A DNA stretch of 64,000 nt from positions 62,001 to 126,000 of the forward strand of contig NZ_BPQS01000002.1 of assembly GCF_022179385.1 (NCBI RefSeq), given 5' to 3'. Source of the DNA: Methylobacterium longum (lineage in GTDB: Bacteria > Pseudomonadota > Alphaproteobacteria > Rhizobiales > Beijerinckiaceae). Both the position numbers and the translations under genes were made by a program. The notes beneath the pieces were generated by a model, which was given only the letters and a program-made list of their open reading frames with translations, made no database searches and was not told where the DNA came from. Positions 22,166 to 33,978 of this stretch are shown in pieces (within the stretch, counting starts at the first letter, position 1; each line of letters starts with the position of its first letter).

Positions 22166-22195
22166 AAGCCGCGCCCGGTAAGCCGGGTGCGGCTT
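22166..22195 (+). terminator. probable terminator after the min operon
   Basis: Hairpin with a 13-bp stem containing one mismatch (AAGCCGCGCCCGG / CCGGGTGCGGCTT), loop TAAG-sized, followed by TCT rather than a long U-tract. It lies 38 bp after minE. The rest of 22128-22495 shows no gene. Confidence 0.65.
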
Positions 22196-22495
22196 TCTGC
22201 GTGCGGGTTCCGCCTCGGTCCGCCGCGAGGCGCGTCCGCGTAGAAAGTCCGCGATGTTCGGGGACGTTGGAACCCGGATGCCGCCCCGATTGTCAGCGAC
22301 GGTGATAGCCCCCGTCGAAGGCCTAGCTCCGGACGGGGAACCCCGCCGGGGCTAGGCCTTCGACCGGCGCCGGCTCCGGAATTCGCCTTCCGGGGCGCGG
22401 TCCCGGAACGACGGACGGGTCGCATCGAGGACAGGGTCGGGACCGGGGTCGCGCGCTGCGGGCCGGATCCTTCGGGAACCCGCGGAGGGAGCGAC

Positions 22496-23380
22496 ATGCC
22501 GAGCGCGACGACGGATGACGGGGTGCGCCTTCACTACGAGGAGAGCGGGCGCGGGACACCGCTGATCTTCGTGCATGAGTTCGCCGGCGATCACCGCAGC
22601 TACGAGGCGCAGCTCCGCCATTTCGGCCGGCGCTACCACGCCGTCGCGTTCAACGCCCGCGGCTACCCGCCCTCCGACGTGCCCGAGGCCGTCTCGGCCT
22701 ACACGCAGGCCCGTGCCGCCGACGACATCCTGGCGATCCTCGACCATCTCGGGGCCCCGAAGGCCCACGTCGCGGGGATCTCCATGGGCGCCTTCGCGAC
22801 CCTCCATTTCGGCCTGCGCCATCCAGGCCGCGTTCTGTCGCTCTGCCTGGGCGGCTGCGGCTACGGCGCTGAGCCCGAGCGGCAGGCCCAGTTCCGCGCC
22901 GAGGCGGACGCCACCGCGGAGGCGCTGCGGCGGGACGGGATGGCCGCCTTCGCCGAGCGCTACGCCGTCGGCCCGACCCGGGTGCAGTTCGAGACCAAGG
23001 ACCCCCGCGGGCACGCCGAGTTCAAGCGGATGCTGGCGGAACATTCGGCGCTGGGCGCGGCCAACACGCAGGCCGGCGTGCAGAAGGAACGCCCCTCGCT
23101 CTACGACCTGACGGAAGCCCTGGGCCGGCTCACCGCGCCGACGCTGATCGTCGCCGGCGACGAGGACTGGCCCTGCCTCGCGCCAAGCCTGATGCTGAAG
23201 CGGGCGATTCCATCCGCCGCGCTGGCGGTCCTGCCCAACACCGGCCACGCCCTCTCGGTCGAGGAGCCCGACGCCTATAACCGTCTCCTCGACGTCTTCC
23301 TGGCGCAGGTCGAGACCGACCGCTGGCCGATGCGCGATCCGCGGGCGATCTCTGCGACGATTACGGGGATCAGGGGCTGA
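22496..23380 (+). CDS. alpha/beta hydrolase
   Basis: 294-aa alpha/beta-fold hydrolase. The nucleophile elbow GISMGAF (serine at about residue 99), acid in GDEDWPC and histidine in PNTGHALS form a complete triad; FVHEFAGDHRSYEAQ supplies the oxyanion-hole region. Ribosome site GGAGGGAGCGAC precedes the ATG. It resembles enol-lactonase/epoxide hydrolase-like members, but the substrate cannot be told. It converges with the P450 gene, overlapping it by 11 bases at the stop codons. Confidence 0.85.
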   Translation: MPSATTDDGVRLHYEESGRGTPLIFVHEFAGDHRSYEAQLRHFGRRYHAVAFNARGYPPSDVPEAVSAYTQARAADDILAILDHLGAPKAHVAGISMGAFATLHFGLRHPGRVLSLCLGGCGYGAEPERQAQFRAEADATAEALRRDGMAAFAERYAVGPTRVQFETKDPRGHAEFKRMLAEHSALGAANTQAGVQKERPSLYDLTEALGRLTAPTLIVAGDEDWPCLAPSLMLKRAIPSAALAVLPNTGHALSVEEPDAYNRLLDVFLAQVETDRWPMRDPRAISATITGIRG

Positions 23381-24806
23381 CTTCGTCCCGCGGAATCAGC
23401 CGGAACAGCGGGTGCCGGTCCGGCTGGGTCGTCACCACCGCCTGCGGAAGGACCGGCTCGCGACTGTCCAGAACGATGCGGAACCGCGCCAGCAACCGGG
23501 CCAGCGACAGCACGGCCTCGCTGAGCGCGAATTGCGCCCCGATGCAGACCCGCGGGCCGGCCCCAAAGGGCAGGTAGGCGAAGCGGGGCGGCGGCGGCGC
23601 GCCCGGCAGGAAGCGGCCGGGATCGAACGCCTCCGGATCCGACCAGAGGCTTCGGTGCCGGTGCAGCACCCAGGGGCTGACCATCACGACGTCATTCCTC
23701 TTCACCGCGTGGCCGGCCACCGTGTCCGGGCCGAGCGCCCGGCGGACGACCACGAAGGCCGCCGGGTAGAGGCGCAGGGTCTCGTCGATCACCGCGCGGG
23801 TGAGGGGGAGCCGGCCGTCGCTCTGGCAGCCGGTGGGGTCCGCGAGGTCGGCCCCGCGCGCCTCGGCGGCGACGCGTTCCTGCAGGTCGGGGGCGAGGGC
23901 CAGCAGGTAGGCCGCCCAGAACAGCGTGCCGGCCGTTGTCTCGTGGCCGGCGAGGATCATCGTCGCGACCTGGTCGCGCAGCGCCTCGGGTGTGAAGGCG
24001 GCCCCCGTATCCGGGTTGCGCGCCGTCGCCAGCAAATCGAGCAGATCCCCCGAGCCGGTGTCGTGCCGATCCGACGCCTGGCGCGCCGCGATGATGCGGT
24101 CGAGGAACGGGATCCAGCGCCGACGGAAGCGTGACCGCGACCAGTCGAGGGGCACCGGCCAGCCCGGCGGCATCACGATGTCGAGGAGGTGGGGGCGGCC
24201 CATCCGCTCCGCGTACTCGGCGATGAAGGCGCGCAGGTCGGTCCCGTGCGCGTCCATCCCCACCGAGAACATGGCCCGTCCGGCGATCTCCAGCGCCAGC
24301 CGGTAGAACGACGTGAACAGGTCAACCGGACCCGCCGCGGCCTCGGCGGCGATGTCGTCCAAGCCCTTCTCCACGGCGGCGGCGATGTGCGGCACCAGAC
24401 CGTCGATCGCCCGCGGTGTGAAGGCAGGCGCTAGGGTGCGGCGCTGGTGGCGCCACGCGGAGCCCTCGCTGATCAGGAGCCCGTCGCCCAGGATCGGGCG
24501 GAGGATGCGCGTCGTCCCGGTGGTCCGTGCGTAATTCGCCTGGTTCTCGACCAGCACCCGTCGGATCGCCTCCGGATCGCTGAGGACGAAGCTCGACCGG
24601 CCGAGGAGGCCGCGGCGCGTGACGAGTTCCTCGAAGGCGCGCCGCGGAAAGCCCGTCAGGCTGTTGTCGCGGATCGAGCGCAGATAGGCCGGAATCGGCA
24701 GCTCGCGCTCCGGCGGCACGCGGTGCGGCGGCACCACGCGGGGCAGGTCGGCGAGCCTCCCGGTCGTCTGAGCCGGGGTCTCGATCGCGTCCGAAAACGT
24801 GGGCAT
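23370..24806 (-). CDS. cytochrome P450
   Basis: 478-aa cytochrome P450 with all hallmarks: I-helix AGHETTAGTLFW, K-helix ExxR in VIDETLRLYPA, and heme-ligand loop FGAGPRVCIGAQFALSE. The size and PRVCIG loop resemble class-I/CYP102-like or CYP4-like bacterial hydroxylases of fatty acids or alkanes. No ferredoxin or reductase gene is adjacent. No membrane anchor is obvious at the N-terminus, so it should be cytosolic. Confidence 0.92.
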   Translation of the reverse strand: MPTFSDAIETPAQTTGRLADLPRVVPPHRVPPERELPIPAYLRSIRDNSLTGFPRRAFEELVTRRGLLGRSSFVLSDPEAIRRVLVENQANYARTTGTTRILRPILGDGLLISEGSAWRHQRRTLAPAFTPRAIDGLVPHIAAAVEKGLDDIAAEAAAGPVDLFTSFYRLALEIAGRAMFSVGMDAHGTDLRAFIAEYAERMGRPHLLDIVMPPGWPVPLDWSRSRFRRRWIPFLDRIIAARQASDRHDTGSGDLLDLLATARNPDTGAAFTPEALRDQVATMILAGHETTAGTLFWAAYLLALAPDLQERVAAEARGADLADPTGCQSDGRLPLTRAVIDETLRLYPAAFVVVRRALGPDTVAGHAVKRNDVVMVSPWVLHRHRSLWSDPEAFDPGRFLPGAPPPPRFAYLPFGAGPRVCIGAQFALSEAVLSLARLLARFRIVLDSREPVLPQAVVTTQPDRHPLFRLIPRDEVSP

Positions 24807-24869
24807 GCGACTACCTGTGGCCGCAGACGGGGCACCTGTAAACCGCCGGATCCCTGTGTCCCGCCGATG

Positions 24870-27542
24870 TCATTCGGCCGCGGTGCGCAGGCGTGTCTCG
24901 GCGCCGCGGATCGGCAGCCGTTCGGGAAACCGATCGAGATCCGCCTCTGCCGAGAGGCTTGCCACCAAGCTGGCCCGGGGCAGCGCCGCGCCCGTGACCG
25001 CGAGCAGCGTTTCGACGCCGTGTTCCAGGTGTTCGTCCACGCGGTCGACGACGAGGATCTCGGGGTCCCGCAGGATCGCCCGGGCGAGGCCGATCCGCAC
25101 GCGGACGCGCTCGGCCAGCAACTGCCCGCGATTGCCCACCGCCTTGTCCAGGCCGCGCCGCTGGATCGGTCGCTCCAAATCGAACTCCCGGAACACCGCG
25201 CGCGCTTCCCGCTGGATCAGCGCCTCACCGTGCATCCGGGCGGTGTCGATGCGGCCGAACAGGAGGTTGTCGAGGACGGTGCTGCGCGGGTTGATCCTGT
25301 TGGGATCGTAGGATTCCACGTCGCACCCGTCCTCGCCGTGCATCATGCCCTGCACGACCGCCCGGGCTCCGACGATGCGCATGGCTAGGCCCTGGTCGAG
25401 CAGGCCGAAACGCATCCGCGGCTCCACGTAGGCCAGGGTCAGGGCCAGGAACGCGACGCTGTCCGCCTCGCTCAGGCGTCCCTCGTCCGGAAGGCGGGAG
25501 AGCCGATGGAGGTAGTCCGGCAGCGCGTCCGGGGTGATCAGCGAGAAGCGCCGGAACAGCGGATGGCCGGGCGGCACGTCGGCGAATATGTCCTTCAGGT
25601 TGCTGGCGATGGCGACGCCCATGCGATCGAGCTCGTCGAGGAGTTGGACCTTCTCGAGCGCCTCGCGGAACAGGGTTGTGCCCGCCAGGCGCCGCGGATC
25701 CGTCAGCGTCGGGTCGCGCGGCACGCCGAACAGCAGGTTTTCCCCGACGGTCGCCTGATCGTTGTAGCGGCTCCGGGCGAACGGGATGACGAGGTCGGCG
25801 AGGCCCTTCTGGACGAAGAGTTCGCGCAGGTGCTCCCGGGCCGCGATCATCCGCTGGCCCGCCGGCGTCTCGTGCGTGATCGAGCTGAGCGCGCCGAGGC
25901 CGAACCGGTACAGGTCGTCGCCGAGATCCAGCCGGACGAGGAGGTCGAGGAGCCGCTCGTCGAGATCCGCCGCGTCGCGGACGCCGAGCCGCTGATAATC
26001 GATCCAGGGATCGTCGACGCTGTCGCAGGGGTTGCCGGTCTTCACCGCCTCGTTGATCTGCGCCCGGCTCAGGTCGAGGGTGCCGGTCCGCAGCGGGCAG
26101 ATCCGCAGACCGTAGAGGATGTTGTCGCGCACCGTGCCGGGGAACAGCACGGGCTCGTTGCTCGCGTAGGCGATGCGGCGCGCATGGGCGGGGCGCGGCA
26201 GGGTGGAGAGGTCGTGCTCGCCGATGCGGATCAGGCCGTTCGGCGCCGACTGCAGGCCCGCCAGGACGCGGGCGAATTCCTGCGCGACCGAGCCGGACGG
26301 GACCAGCGCGAACCGGCCGGGCAGGGGCACCTCCACGTCCCCGACCTCGACCGGATTGCCGCCCTGCGGGTCGCGCAGCGTCAGGCCCTCGATCTTGAGC
26401 GGCGTCCCGAGATGCGGCGGCGCCGCCGCGGTCTCGGATTCCGCCGGCCGGAGGCGCTGCGGGCCGAAATGCGCCGCCACGGTCTCGTACTTCACCTCGA
26501 CGTCGAGGCGCTGCTGGTCCCAGTCGATCAGTTCCTTGAGGGGCGGGGGCAGGTCGCGGTAGGCGGCGAGGACGGCGACGAGCTGGCCGATGTCGAGTTC
26601 GCCCTTCAGGGCGAAGACGCCGCCGATGGCGTAGAACAGGAACGGCGTGACCTGCGCGAGCAGGTTGTTGAGGTATTTGACCGCGAACTTGCGCCTGTAG
26701 ATCCGCAGGCGCAGGTCGTAGAGGTTGTAGAGGCGGTCACCGATTTCCGCCCGCTCCCACCGGCCCGTGTCGTTCAGGAGGACCGCCGGCAGGCCGTCGA
26801 GAACCTCGGCGACGCGGCCCGCGAGATTGCGCGATGCGATCTGGCGCCGCCGGCTGAGGCGGATGATCTCGCGGCGCAGCCGCGGGATGACGGTCATCTG
26901 CACGCCGACCATGCCGCCGGCCGCCAAGCCGAGCCACAGGTTCTGCATCATGATGAAGGCCAGCGCGGTGGCGGCCTGGGTGCCGAGGAAGACCGGCACC
27001 ACGATCGCGTCGCCGATGAAGGAGCCGATCGGCTCCACCTCGTCGCGGATGATCGTCGCCGTCTCGGAGGATTTCACCTCCCGCTGCGCCTCCGGCGAGA
27101 ACCGCAGCATCAGCGAGAAGAGCTGGAAGCGCAGCCGGCGCAGCATCCGCTCGCCGAGGATCCCCTTCTGCAGGTTGATCCAGAACTTGAACGCGCCGTT
27201 GATCAGGACGAGCGACAGGAACAGGGTCGAGAGCCCGAGCAGCAGCTCGAACCGGTCCAGCTGGAAGCCCTCGAACAGCTGGGTCGTCCCGCCGCCGAGT
27301 ACGTCCGGCCAGTGCACGGTGATGTTGAGGAACGAGGCCGTCGCCTCGCCGTGCGAGAACGCCTTGCCGGTGATGGCATCGTTGACGATGCGCTTGGGCA
27401 GGTCGAGCGACGCGAAGTAGAACGGCAGCGAGGCCATCACCACGGCGCAGATCTTGAGCTGATCGCCCTTCGAATAGCGCCAGATATACGAGAAGAGCCG
27501 CGGCTCAAGCGCGCGCATCGTGTCCGTCCGCTGAGGGCCCAT
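24870..27542 (-). CDS. degenerate ABC exporter-like protein with large insertion
   Basis: 890-aa protein with an N-terminal ABC-exporter membrane domain (about residues 1-345) and a heavily altered nucleotide-binding region. At the Walker A position it reads FALVPSGSVAQEFARVLAGL (412-430), lacking the GKS/T lysine. The signature position reads GNRGQLLAERVRVRIGLARA (803-822), not LSGGQ. The Walker B position reads EILVVDRVDEHLE (828-840), without the catalytic glutamate after D. Between them is about 300 extra residues. The motif that normally follows the Q-loop, TVRDNILYG (470-478), recurs as TVGENLLFG (598-606) and TVLDNLLFG (755-763). Length and open frame argue against a pseudogene. It probably does not hydrolyse ATP in the usual way. 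An alternative start is residue 9. Confidence 0.75.
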   Translation of the reverse strand: MGPQRTDTMRALEPRLFSYIWRYSKGDQLKICAVVMASLPFYFASLDLPKRIVNDAITGKAFSHGEATASFLNITVHWPDVLGGGTTQLFEGFQLDRFELLLGLSTLFLSLVLINGAFKFWINLQKGILGERMLRRLRFQLFSLMLRFSPEAQREVKSSETATIIRDEVEPIGSFIGDAIVVPVFLGTQAATALAFIMMQNLWLGLAAGGMVGVQMTVIPRLRREIIRLSRRRQIASRNLAGRVAEVLDGLPAVLLNDTGRWERAEIGDRLYNLYDLRLRIYRRKFAVKYLNNLLAQVTPFLFYAIGGVFALKGELDIGQLVAVLAAYRDLPPPLKELIDWDQQRLDVEVKYETVAAHFGPQRLRPAESETAAAPPHLGTPLKIEGLTLRDPQGGNPVEVGDVEVPLPGRFALVPSGSVAQEFARVLAGLQSAPNGLIRIGEHDLSTLPRPAHARRIAYASNEPVLFPGTVRDNILYGLRICPLRTGTLDLSRAQINEAVKTGNPCDSVDDPWIDYQRLGVRDAADLDERLLDLLVRLDLGDDLYRFGLGALSSITHETPAGQRMIAAREHLRELFVQKGLADLVIPFARSRYNDQATVGENLLFGVPRDPTLTDPRRLAGTTLFREALEKVQLLDELDRMGVAIASNLKDIFADVPPGHPLFRRFSLITPDALPDYLHRLSRLPDEGRLSEADSVAFLALTLAYVEPRMRFGLLDQGLAMRIVGARAVVQGMMHGEDGCDVESYDPNRINPRSTVLDNLLFGRIDTARMHGEALIQREARAVFREFDLERPIQRRGLDKAVGNRGQLLAERVRVRIGLARAILRDPEILVVDRVDEHLEHGVETLLAVTGAALPRASLVASLSAEADLDRFPERLPIRGAETRLRTAAE

Positions 27543-27912
27543 CCTGTCGAGGGCGATGCCGAATCGGTCCGCGCCGGTGCGACCATACGACCGGGGCGGG
27601 CGCCCGGCACGCTCGGCTCACCGGCGCCGCCTCATACGTCATCGTTCGGCAGCCGCATTCGCATCGACATATAGGGCACGCCGCGGCGCCCGGAGGAGCC
27701 CGCGACGCTGATCTCTACCGCTACGGCTCCGGCTGGACAGGCTCATGCGGCCGCAATCCCGATATGAGGCACCCGCCATGCGCGCGTCGGCCTTGCTCAT
27801 GGACGCATGTCCTTATATTGCGACGCAACCACCACGACTCCGTACCTGAACCGGCGCGGACGGCCGCGCCGCGCGGCCGCCAGGGAGCCGGCACAACCCG
27901 TTTCGGGCCGCC
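27543..27912. other. divergent intergenic region before typA
   Basis: 370 bp between the degenerate ABC gene and typA, read divergently. It should contain both promoters. No repeat, RNA gene or coding frame is supportable here; a short AT-rich patch (CCTTATATTGCGACGCAA) lies about 90 bp before typA. Confidence 0.4.
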
Positions 27913-29739
<1,827 letters not shown>

Positions 29740-29751
29740 GATGAACGGCCG

Positions 29752-29777
29752 GCAACCGGGCGCTCATGCCCGGTTGC
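29752..29777 (+). terminator. hairpin after typA, possible terminator
   Basis: Perfect 10-bp stem GCAACCGGGC / GCCCGGTTGC with loop GCTCAT, 13 bp after the typA stop. No U-tract follows, so it may be a transcript-stabilising or Rho-assisted structure. Confidence 0.6.
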
Positions 29778-29885
29778 TCACGGGACGTTTATGCCACGTG
29801 GGTCGGCCGTCCCTCGAACCCTTATGCCGGGCGGCTTAGCTCGGCCTTGCGGTCCTTCGAGGGCCGCGTGAACCCCGTGACTCCC

Positions 29886-30119
29886 ATGCCCGTCGCGTTG
29901 ACTCCGCTTCCCCCCGTCCGGCCGCACGCTGCGGCGCCGCCCTCGTATCTCGTCGGCCAGGACGGGGAGGGCCATTGGGTGGCCGTCGCGGCCGGTGGAC
30001 GGGCCGGCGGCATCTTCCGGACCCGTCAGGACGCGATCCGGTACGCCTGCATCGAGACCGGCTGCCGACCGGACGACGTGCGGCTGGCTGCGGATCCGAT
30101 CGCCTTCCGGCTCACCTGA
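29886..30119 (+). CDS. small hypothetical protein (DUF2188-like)
   Basis: 77-aa protein with a proline-rich lead (MPVALTPLPPVRPHAAAPP) and a compact core reading YLVGQDGEGHWVAVAAGGRAG then IFRTRQDAIRYACIETGC. The pattern of a tryptophan strand followed by an AI-R-A helix resembles small DUF2188-type proteins that are frequent in Methylobacterium-like genomes. Function unknown. Start ATG 29886 is a choice; an in-frame start at 29766 would add 40 residues of unlikely composition. Confidence 0.5.
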   Translation: MPVALTPLPPVRPHAAAPPSYLVGQDGEGHWVAVAAGGRAGGIFRTRQDAIRYACIETGCRPDDVRLAADPIAFRLT

Positions 30120-30274
30120 TCGCCGACACGACGGTCGCGCTGAGCGTCGTGGGCCATGGCGGCGCGTGTCGTGCAGCCATGGCCCAGATCCTCGCGCTGC
30201 CTGCTCCTGCGGCGCGATGCTCCAGACCGTATCGGTCGAGCGTCGCCCCCCGCCGGGCCTGGAGCGCCAACGGC

Positions 30275-30433
30275 TCAGCTGCCGCCGGGATCGGTCTCGT
30301 CGTTCTGCCTTCCGCCGCCCGATGGCCCGAGCCCGGGCTTGCCGTCGGTCTTCTCGTTCGGATCCTTCACCGCATCCGGCGCGATGTTCTTCGGCTTCTC
30401 GGGCTTCGGTTCGGTCGTCTCGCGCTCACTCAC
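30275..30433 (-). CDS. small disordered protein, third of a coupled trio
   Basis: A 52-aa, lysine/proline/glutamate-rich peptide (VSERETTEPKPEKPKNIAPD... ending TDPGGS) predicted to be unstructured. GTG start at 30433 overlaps the stop region of the upstream gene by eight bases, suggesting translational coupling. No known domain recognised. Too short for standard size cut-offs; supported by overlap and by composition unlike noncoding GC-rich DNA. Confidence 0.5.
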   Translation of the reverse strand: MSERETTEPKPEKPKNIAPDAVKDPNEKTDGKPGLGPSGGGRQNDETDPGGS

Positions 30434-30743
30434 TCTGGTTCTCCCGCTCCGCCCGGTAGCGGCCGCCCGCCACCTTCTCGTCCGCGGCCGGGCCGCGCGA
30501 CGCCTTCTGATCGGAATGCCCGCCGGACGAGCCGCCCACGGCCGGCGGTGATCGTCCGGGCTCCCCGGTCGATCCCCAGCCGTCCTTGGGCTCGGGGCGC
30601 GCCTCGCCCCCCGAGCCCATCTCGGTGACGGCCGCCTGTTCGGCGGTCTGGTGCCCGCCGCCGGCGGGCGGATCCCCGCGCGTGCCGACCGCGTCGTCGG
30701 GCTTGCGGGTGACGGTTCCGGAATCGCTGGTCAGCCTGGGCAT
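30426..30743 (-). CDS. small disordered protein, second of a coupled trio
   Basis: 105-aa hydrophilic, glycine/proline/glutamate-rich protein starting MPRLTSDSGTVTRKPDD. Contains GSGGEARPEP, echoing GSGGEARDP in the gene upstream, so the two may be distant paralogs. Start overlaps the upstream stop (ATGA). No signal peptide or membrane segment. Function unknown; low complexity suggests an intrinsically disordered, perhaps stress-related protein. Confidence 0.55.
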   Translation of the reverse strand: MPRLTSDSGTVTRKPDDAVGTRGDPPAGGGHQTAEQAAVTEMGSGGEARPEPKDGWGSTGEPGRSPPAVGGSSGGHSDQKASRGPAADEKVAGGRYRAERENQSE

Positions 30744-30943
30744 CAGCGCTTTCCGTCGTCTTGGCCGACGGAAGCCGTGGCGCGGTCGATCGCTTCGCTC
30801 AGCTCGGGCTTCGCGGCGGGCGGTGCGTCGCGGTCCTGTCGGGCCGCATCGGTCCGGCGGGCGGTCGCGGCCGGATCCCGCGCCTCGCCGCCGGACCCGG
30901 TGCCGGTGTCGCCCGGCGACGATCGGTCTTCCTGCATTGTCAT
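30743..30943 (-). CDS. small disordered protein, first of a coupled trio
   Basis: 66-aa hydrophilic protein MTMQEDRSSPGDTGTGSGGEARDP... ending ASVGQDDGKR. ATG 30943 is preceded by GAGAGAGGCGAACC, a good ribosome site, which favours it over the longer open frame. Rich in acidic residues, alanine and glycine; a short helix (AKPELSEAIDRATASV) is the only likely structured part. Function unknown. Confidence 0.55.
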   Translation of the reverse strand: MTMQEDRSSPGDTGTGSGGEARDPAATARRTDAARQDRDAPPAAKPELSEAIDRATASVGQDDGKR

Positions 30944-31019
30944 GGTTCGCCTCTCTCCGTCTTCGCGGGACAACGGGGGCCGAGGAGGACGGTTGCGCGA
31001 GGCCGGCCGAGCGGGGCCG

Positions 31020-31517
31020 TCAGCGCCCGACGACTCGCGGCATGATGGCCTGCGCCAGCCGCTGGACCGCATCCGCGGCGGTCTCGCGGTTCGCGGCGTG
31101 TGCCTCGATCGAGAGCAGGTCGCCGTCGCGGAGGAACACGGCGGTCGCCCCGCCGCCTCGTTCGACCGGGTAGACGCTGATCCAGCCGATCGCCGGTCCG
31201 GCGGAGATGCCGGAGAGCCGGCAATCCGGATTGCGCTTCAGACAGATGGATTCCAGCGCGCCGAGGGACGTCTTTCCGGAGCGCACCCGCTCCTCGGTGC
31301 CGTCGTTCAGACGCCCGAGTTGCAGATCGACCGTAGGGGCGCCGTCACAGGCGGGGCAGGTCAGGGCCAGGCGACGCGGTTCGGCCCGCGCCGACGATCC
31401 GGCGCCGAACGCGCGTCTCGCCTGCTCGGCGATGCTCGTCAGGTCGCGGATCGCGAAGCCCTGGGCCAGTCCGGACTGCGCCCAGAGGCAGCACAGGATC
31501 ACCAGGAAGCCGCGCAT
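31020..31517 (-). CDS. secreted hypothetical protein
   Basis: 165-aa protein with a clear Sec signal peptide (MRGFLVILCCLWAQSGLAQG). The mature part has two CxxC-like/cysteine pairs (TCPAC and SICLKRNPDC) that could form disulfides, and a C-terminal helix NRETAADAVQRLAQAIMPRV. Ribosome site GGAG lies eight bases before ATG. No family recognised; periplasmic by signal. It lies about 80 bp upstream of the coupled trio on the same strand. Confidence 0.65.
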   Translation of the reverse strand: MRGFLVILCCLWAQSGLAQGFAIRDLTSIAEQARRAFGAGSSARAEPRRLALTCPACDGAPTVDLQLGRLNDGTEERVRSGKTSLGALESICLKRNPDCRLSGISAGPAIGWISVYPVERGGGATAVFLRDGDLLSIEAHAANRETAADAVQRLAQAIMPRVVGR

Positions 31518-31730
31518 GTCGAAATCTCCGTCCGATCACCGGTTTGGCCGTATCGGAATGGCGAACGAAGATCCAGGCTCGAGATGGGGCAGGGCGGTCG
31601 AGCAACGATGTCGCGAGACTATTGGGAGATAAGTAGATGATACTTTCGATCGCGTCGATATCGATCGTGTTGTCGCCTCGACGCGATGGAGAGGATTTCA
31701 AGATTACTTGAGTGGTGAAGCGGCGGCTTC

Positions 31731-31787
31731 ACCGGTTCCGGTGCTCATGCCACGGGCGCCCGCGACATGAGCACCGGATGATCCGGT
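31731..31787 (-). terminator. large hairpin downstream of cysK
   Basis: Inverted repeat CCGGTGCTCATG (31738-31749) / CATGAGCACCGG (31766-31777), with outer arms ACCGG / CCGGT extending it. It starts 10 bp after the cysK stop on the cysK strand. A long loop and no U-tract make it an imperfect terminator. Confidence 0.55.
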
Positions 31788-31796
31788 CGTGGCCGC

Positions 31797-32771
<975 letters not shown>

Positions 32772-33042
32772 CGCGGAGCTCCTGCTCGTGTAAGCGTCTA
32801 AGACTTGTCGGGTCGGACGGACGGCATGCTCTGCCGGTCTGTCGGGAGGCTGCGATATCGCGTTGCCGCGGCCGGGGCAATCGGGCTAAGTGCCGTTACC
32901 GAAAGTTCTTTCCGCTTTTTCCGGTACTTGCGGCCACGTGTAGGACAGCTTTGCTGGTCCACGGCATCGCGATAGAAGATCTTTCTCCGACATCGGGTCG
33001 GGCCGGATATTCGCCGCAGCGGACTGATCGAGGAGAATCCGT

Positions 33043-33969
33043 GTGGACCATGCCGAGGGATCGACGCGCAGGGGTGTTCTCACCTCGGGACTCGGATTCA
33101 TCGTCGTGCGTCCGGCGCTGTCGGCCGAGCCGGCCCATCTCGTCCTGGCCACGGCGACCCCCGGGGGCGGGTTTCCAGCCTTCGGCGAGGCCTTCGTGGC
33201 CGCGCTCCGGACGGTTGATCCCGCGCTGACGGTCGAGACCCGGTCCACGGGTGGCTCGGCCGAGAATATCGGGCTTCTGCGCGCCGGCCGCGTCGACCTC
33301 GCACTCGTCCAGGGCGAGTACGCCTATCCGGCCCTGGCGGAGGGCGGCCTCACCGTGCTGTCGCCGATCTACGCCACGCCGGGCCTGTTCGCCGTCCCGG
33401 CGGCGAGCGGAATCCGGGCGGTGGCGGATTTGCGCGGTCGCGCCGTGGTGCTGGGCACCCACAAGTCCGGGCTCACCGTGATGGGGCGCGCCGCGCTCGG
33501 CGCCTCGGGTCTCGATCCCGAGCGGGACATCCGCCCGATCCTGCTGGACCGCGCCGGCGACGGGCCGCCCCTGGTGCGGGACGGACAGGCCGACGCCCTC
33601 TGGGGCGGCGGCCTGGACTGGCCGGGCTTCCTGGCCATGGCCAATGCGCCGGGCGGCGCCCGCTTCTTCGGGCCCTCGGAGGCGGCGATCGCGCAGCTCG
33701 CGCGGCCGGGATCCGCGACGAAGAGGCTCACCGTGCCGGCCGGGAGCTTCCCGGGTCAGACCGCGCCGATCGAGACCGTGGGCTCCTGGAGCTTCGTGCT
33801 CGCGCGCCCCGGCTTCGATGGCGAACCGGCCGACCGCCTCGTCCGGGCGATCGCGCGGGCGGATTTCGGCACGACCCATCCGCGGAATCTCGCCGGGCTC
33901 GTCCCGGCAGAGTCCATCAACCCGGCAACCCTACGCGTCCTGCGTCAGGCCGGGCTCGTGCCGCGCTGA
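33043..33969 (+). CDS. TAXI-family TRAP transporter solute-binding protein
   Basis: 308-aa periplasmic binding protein of the TAXI type. After a signal-like N-terminus with twin arginine (STRRGVLTSGLGFIVVRPALSA) comes LVLATATPGGGFPAFGEAF and TVETRSTGGSAENIGLLRAG, the family signature for ligand binding. GTG 33043 is preceded by AGGAG. No TRAP membrane subunits are encoded beside it, so it is an orphan or uses a distant partner. Ligand unknown. Confidence 0.8.
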   Translation: MDHAEGSTRRGVLTSGLGFIVVRPALSAEPAHLVLATATPGGGFPAFGEAFVAALRTVDPALTVETRSTGGSAENIGLLRAGRVDLALVQGEYAYPALAEGGLTVLSPIYATPGLFAVPAASGIRAVADLRGRAVVLGTHKSGLTVMGRAALGASGLDPERDIRPILLDRAGDGPPLVRDGQADALWGGGLDWPGFLAMANAPGGARFFGPSEAAIAQLARPGSATKRLTVPAGSFPGQTAPIETVGSWSFVLARPGFDGEPADRLVRAIARADFGTTHPRNLAGLVPAESINPATLRVLRQAGLVPR

Positions 33970-33978
33970 GAGCGTCGT

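Noticed and set aside
23370..23380. Overlap of alpha/beta hydrolase and P450 stops as a sign of misannotation
   Set aside because: Both C-termini look complete; convergent overlaps of about 10 bp are ordinary.
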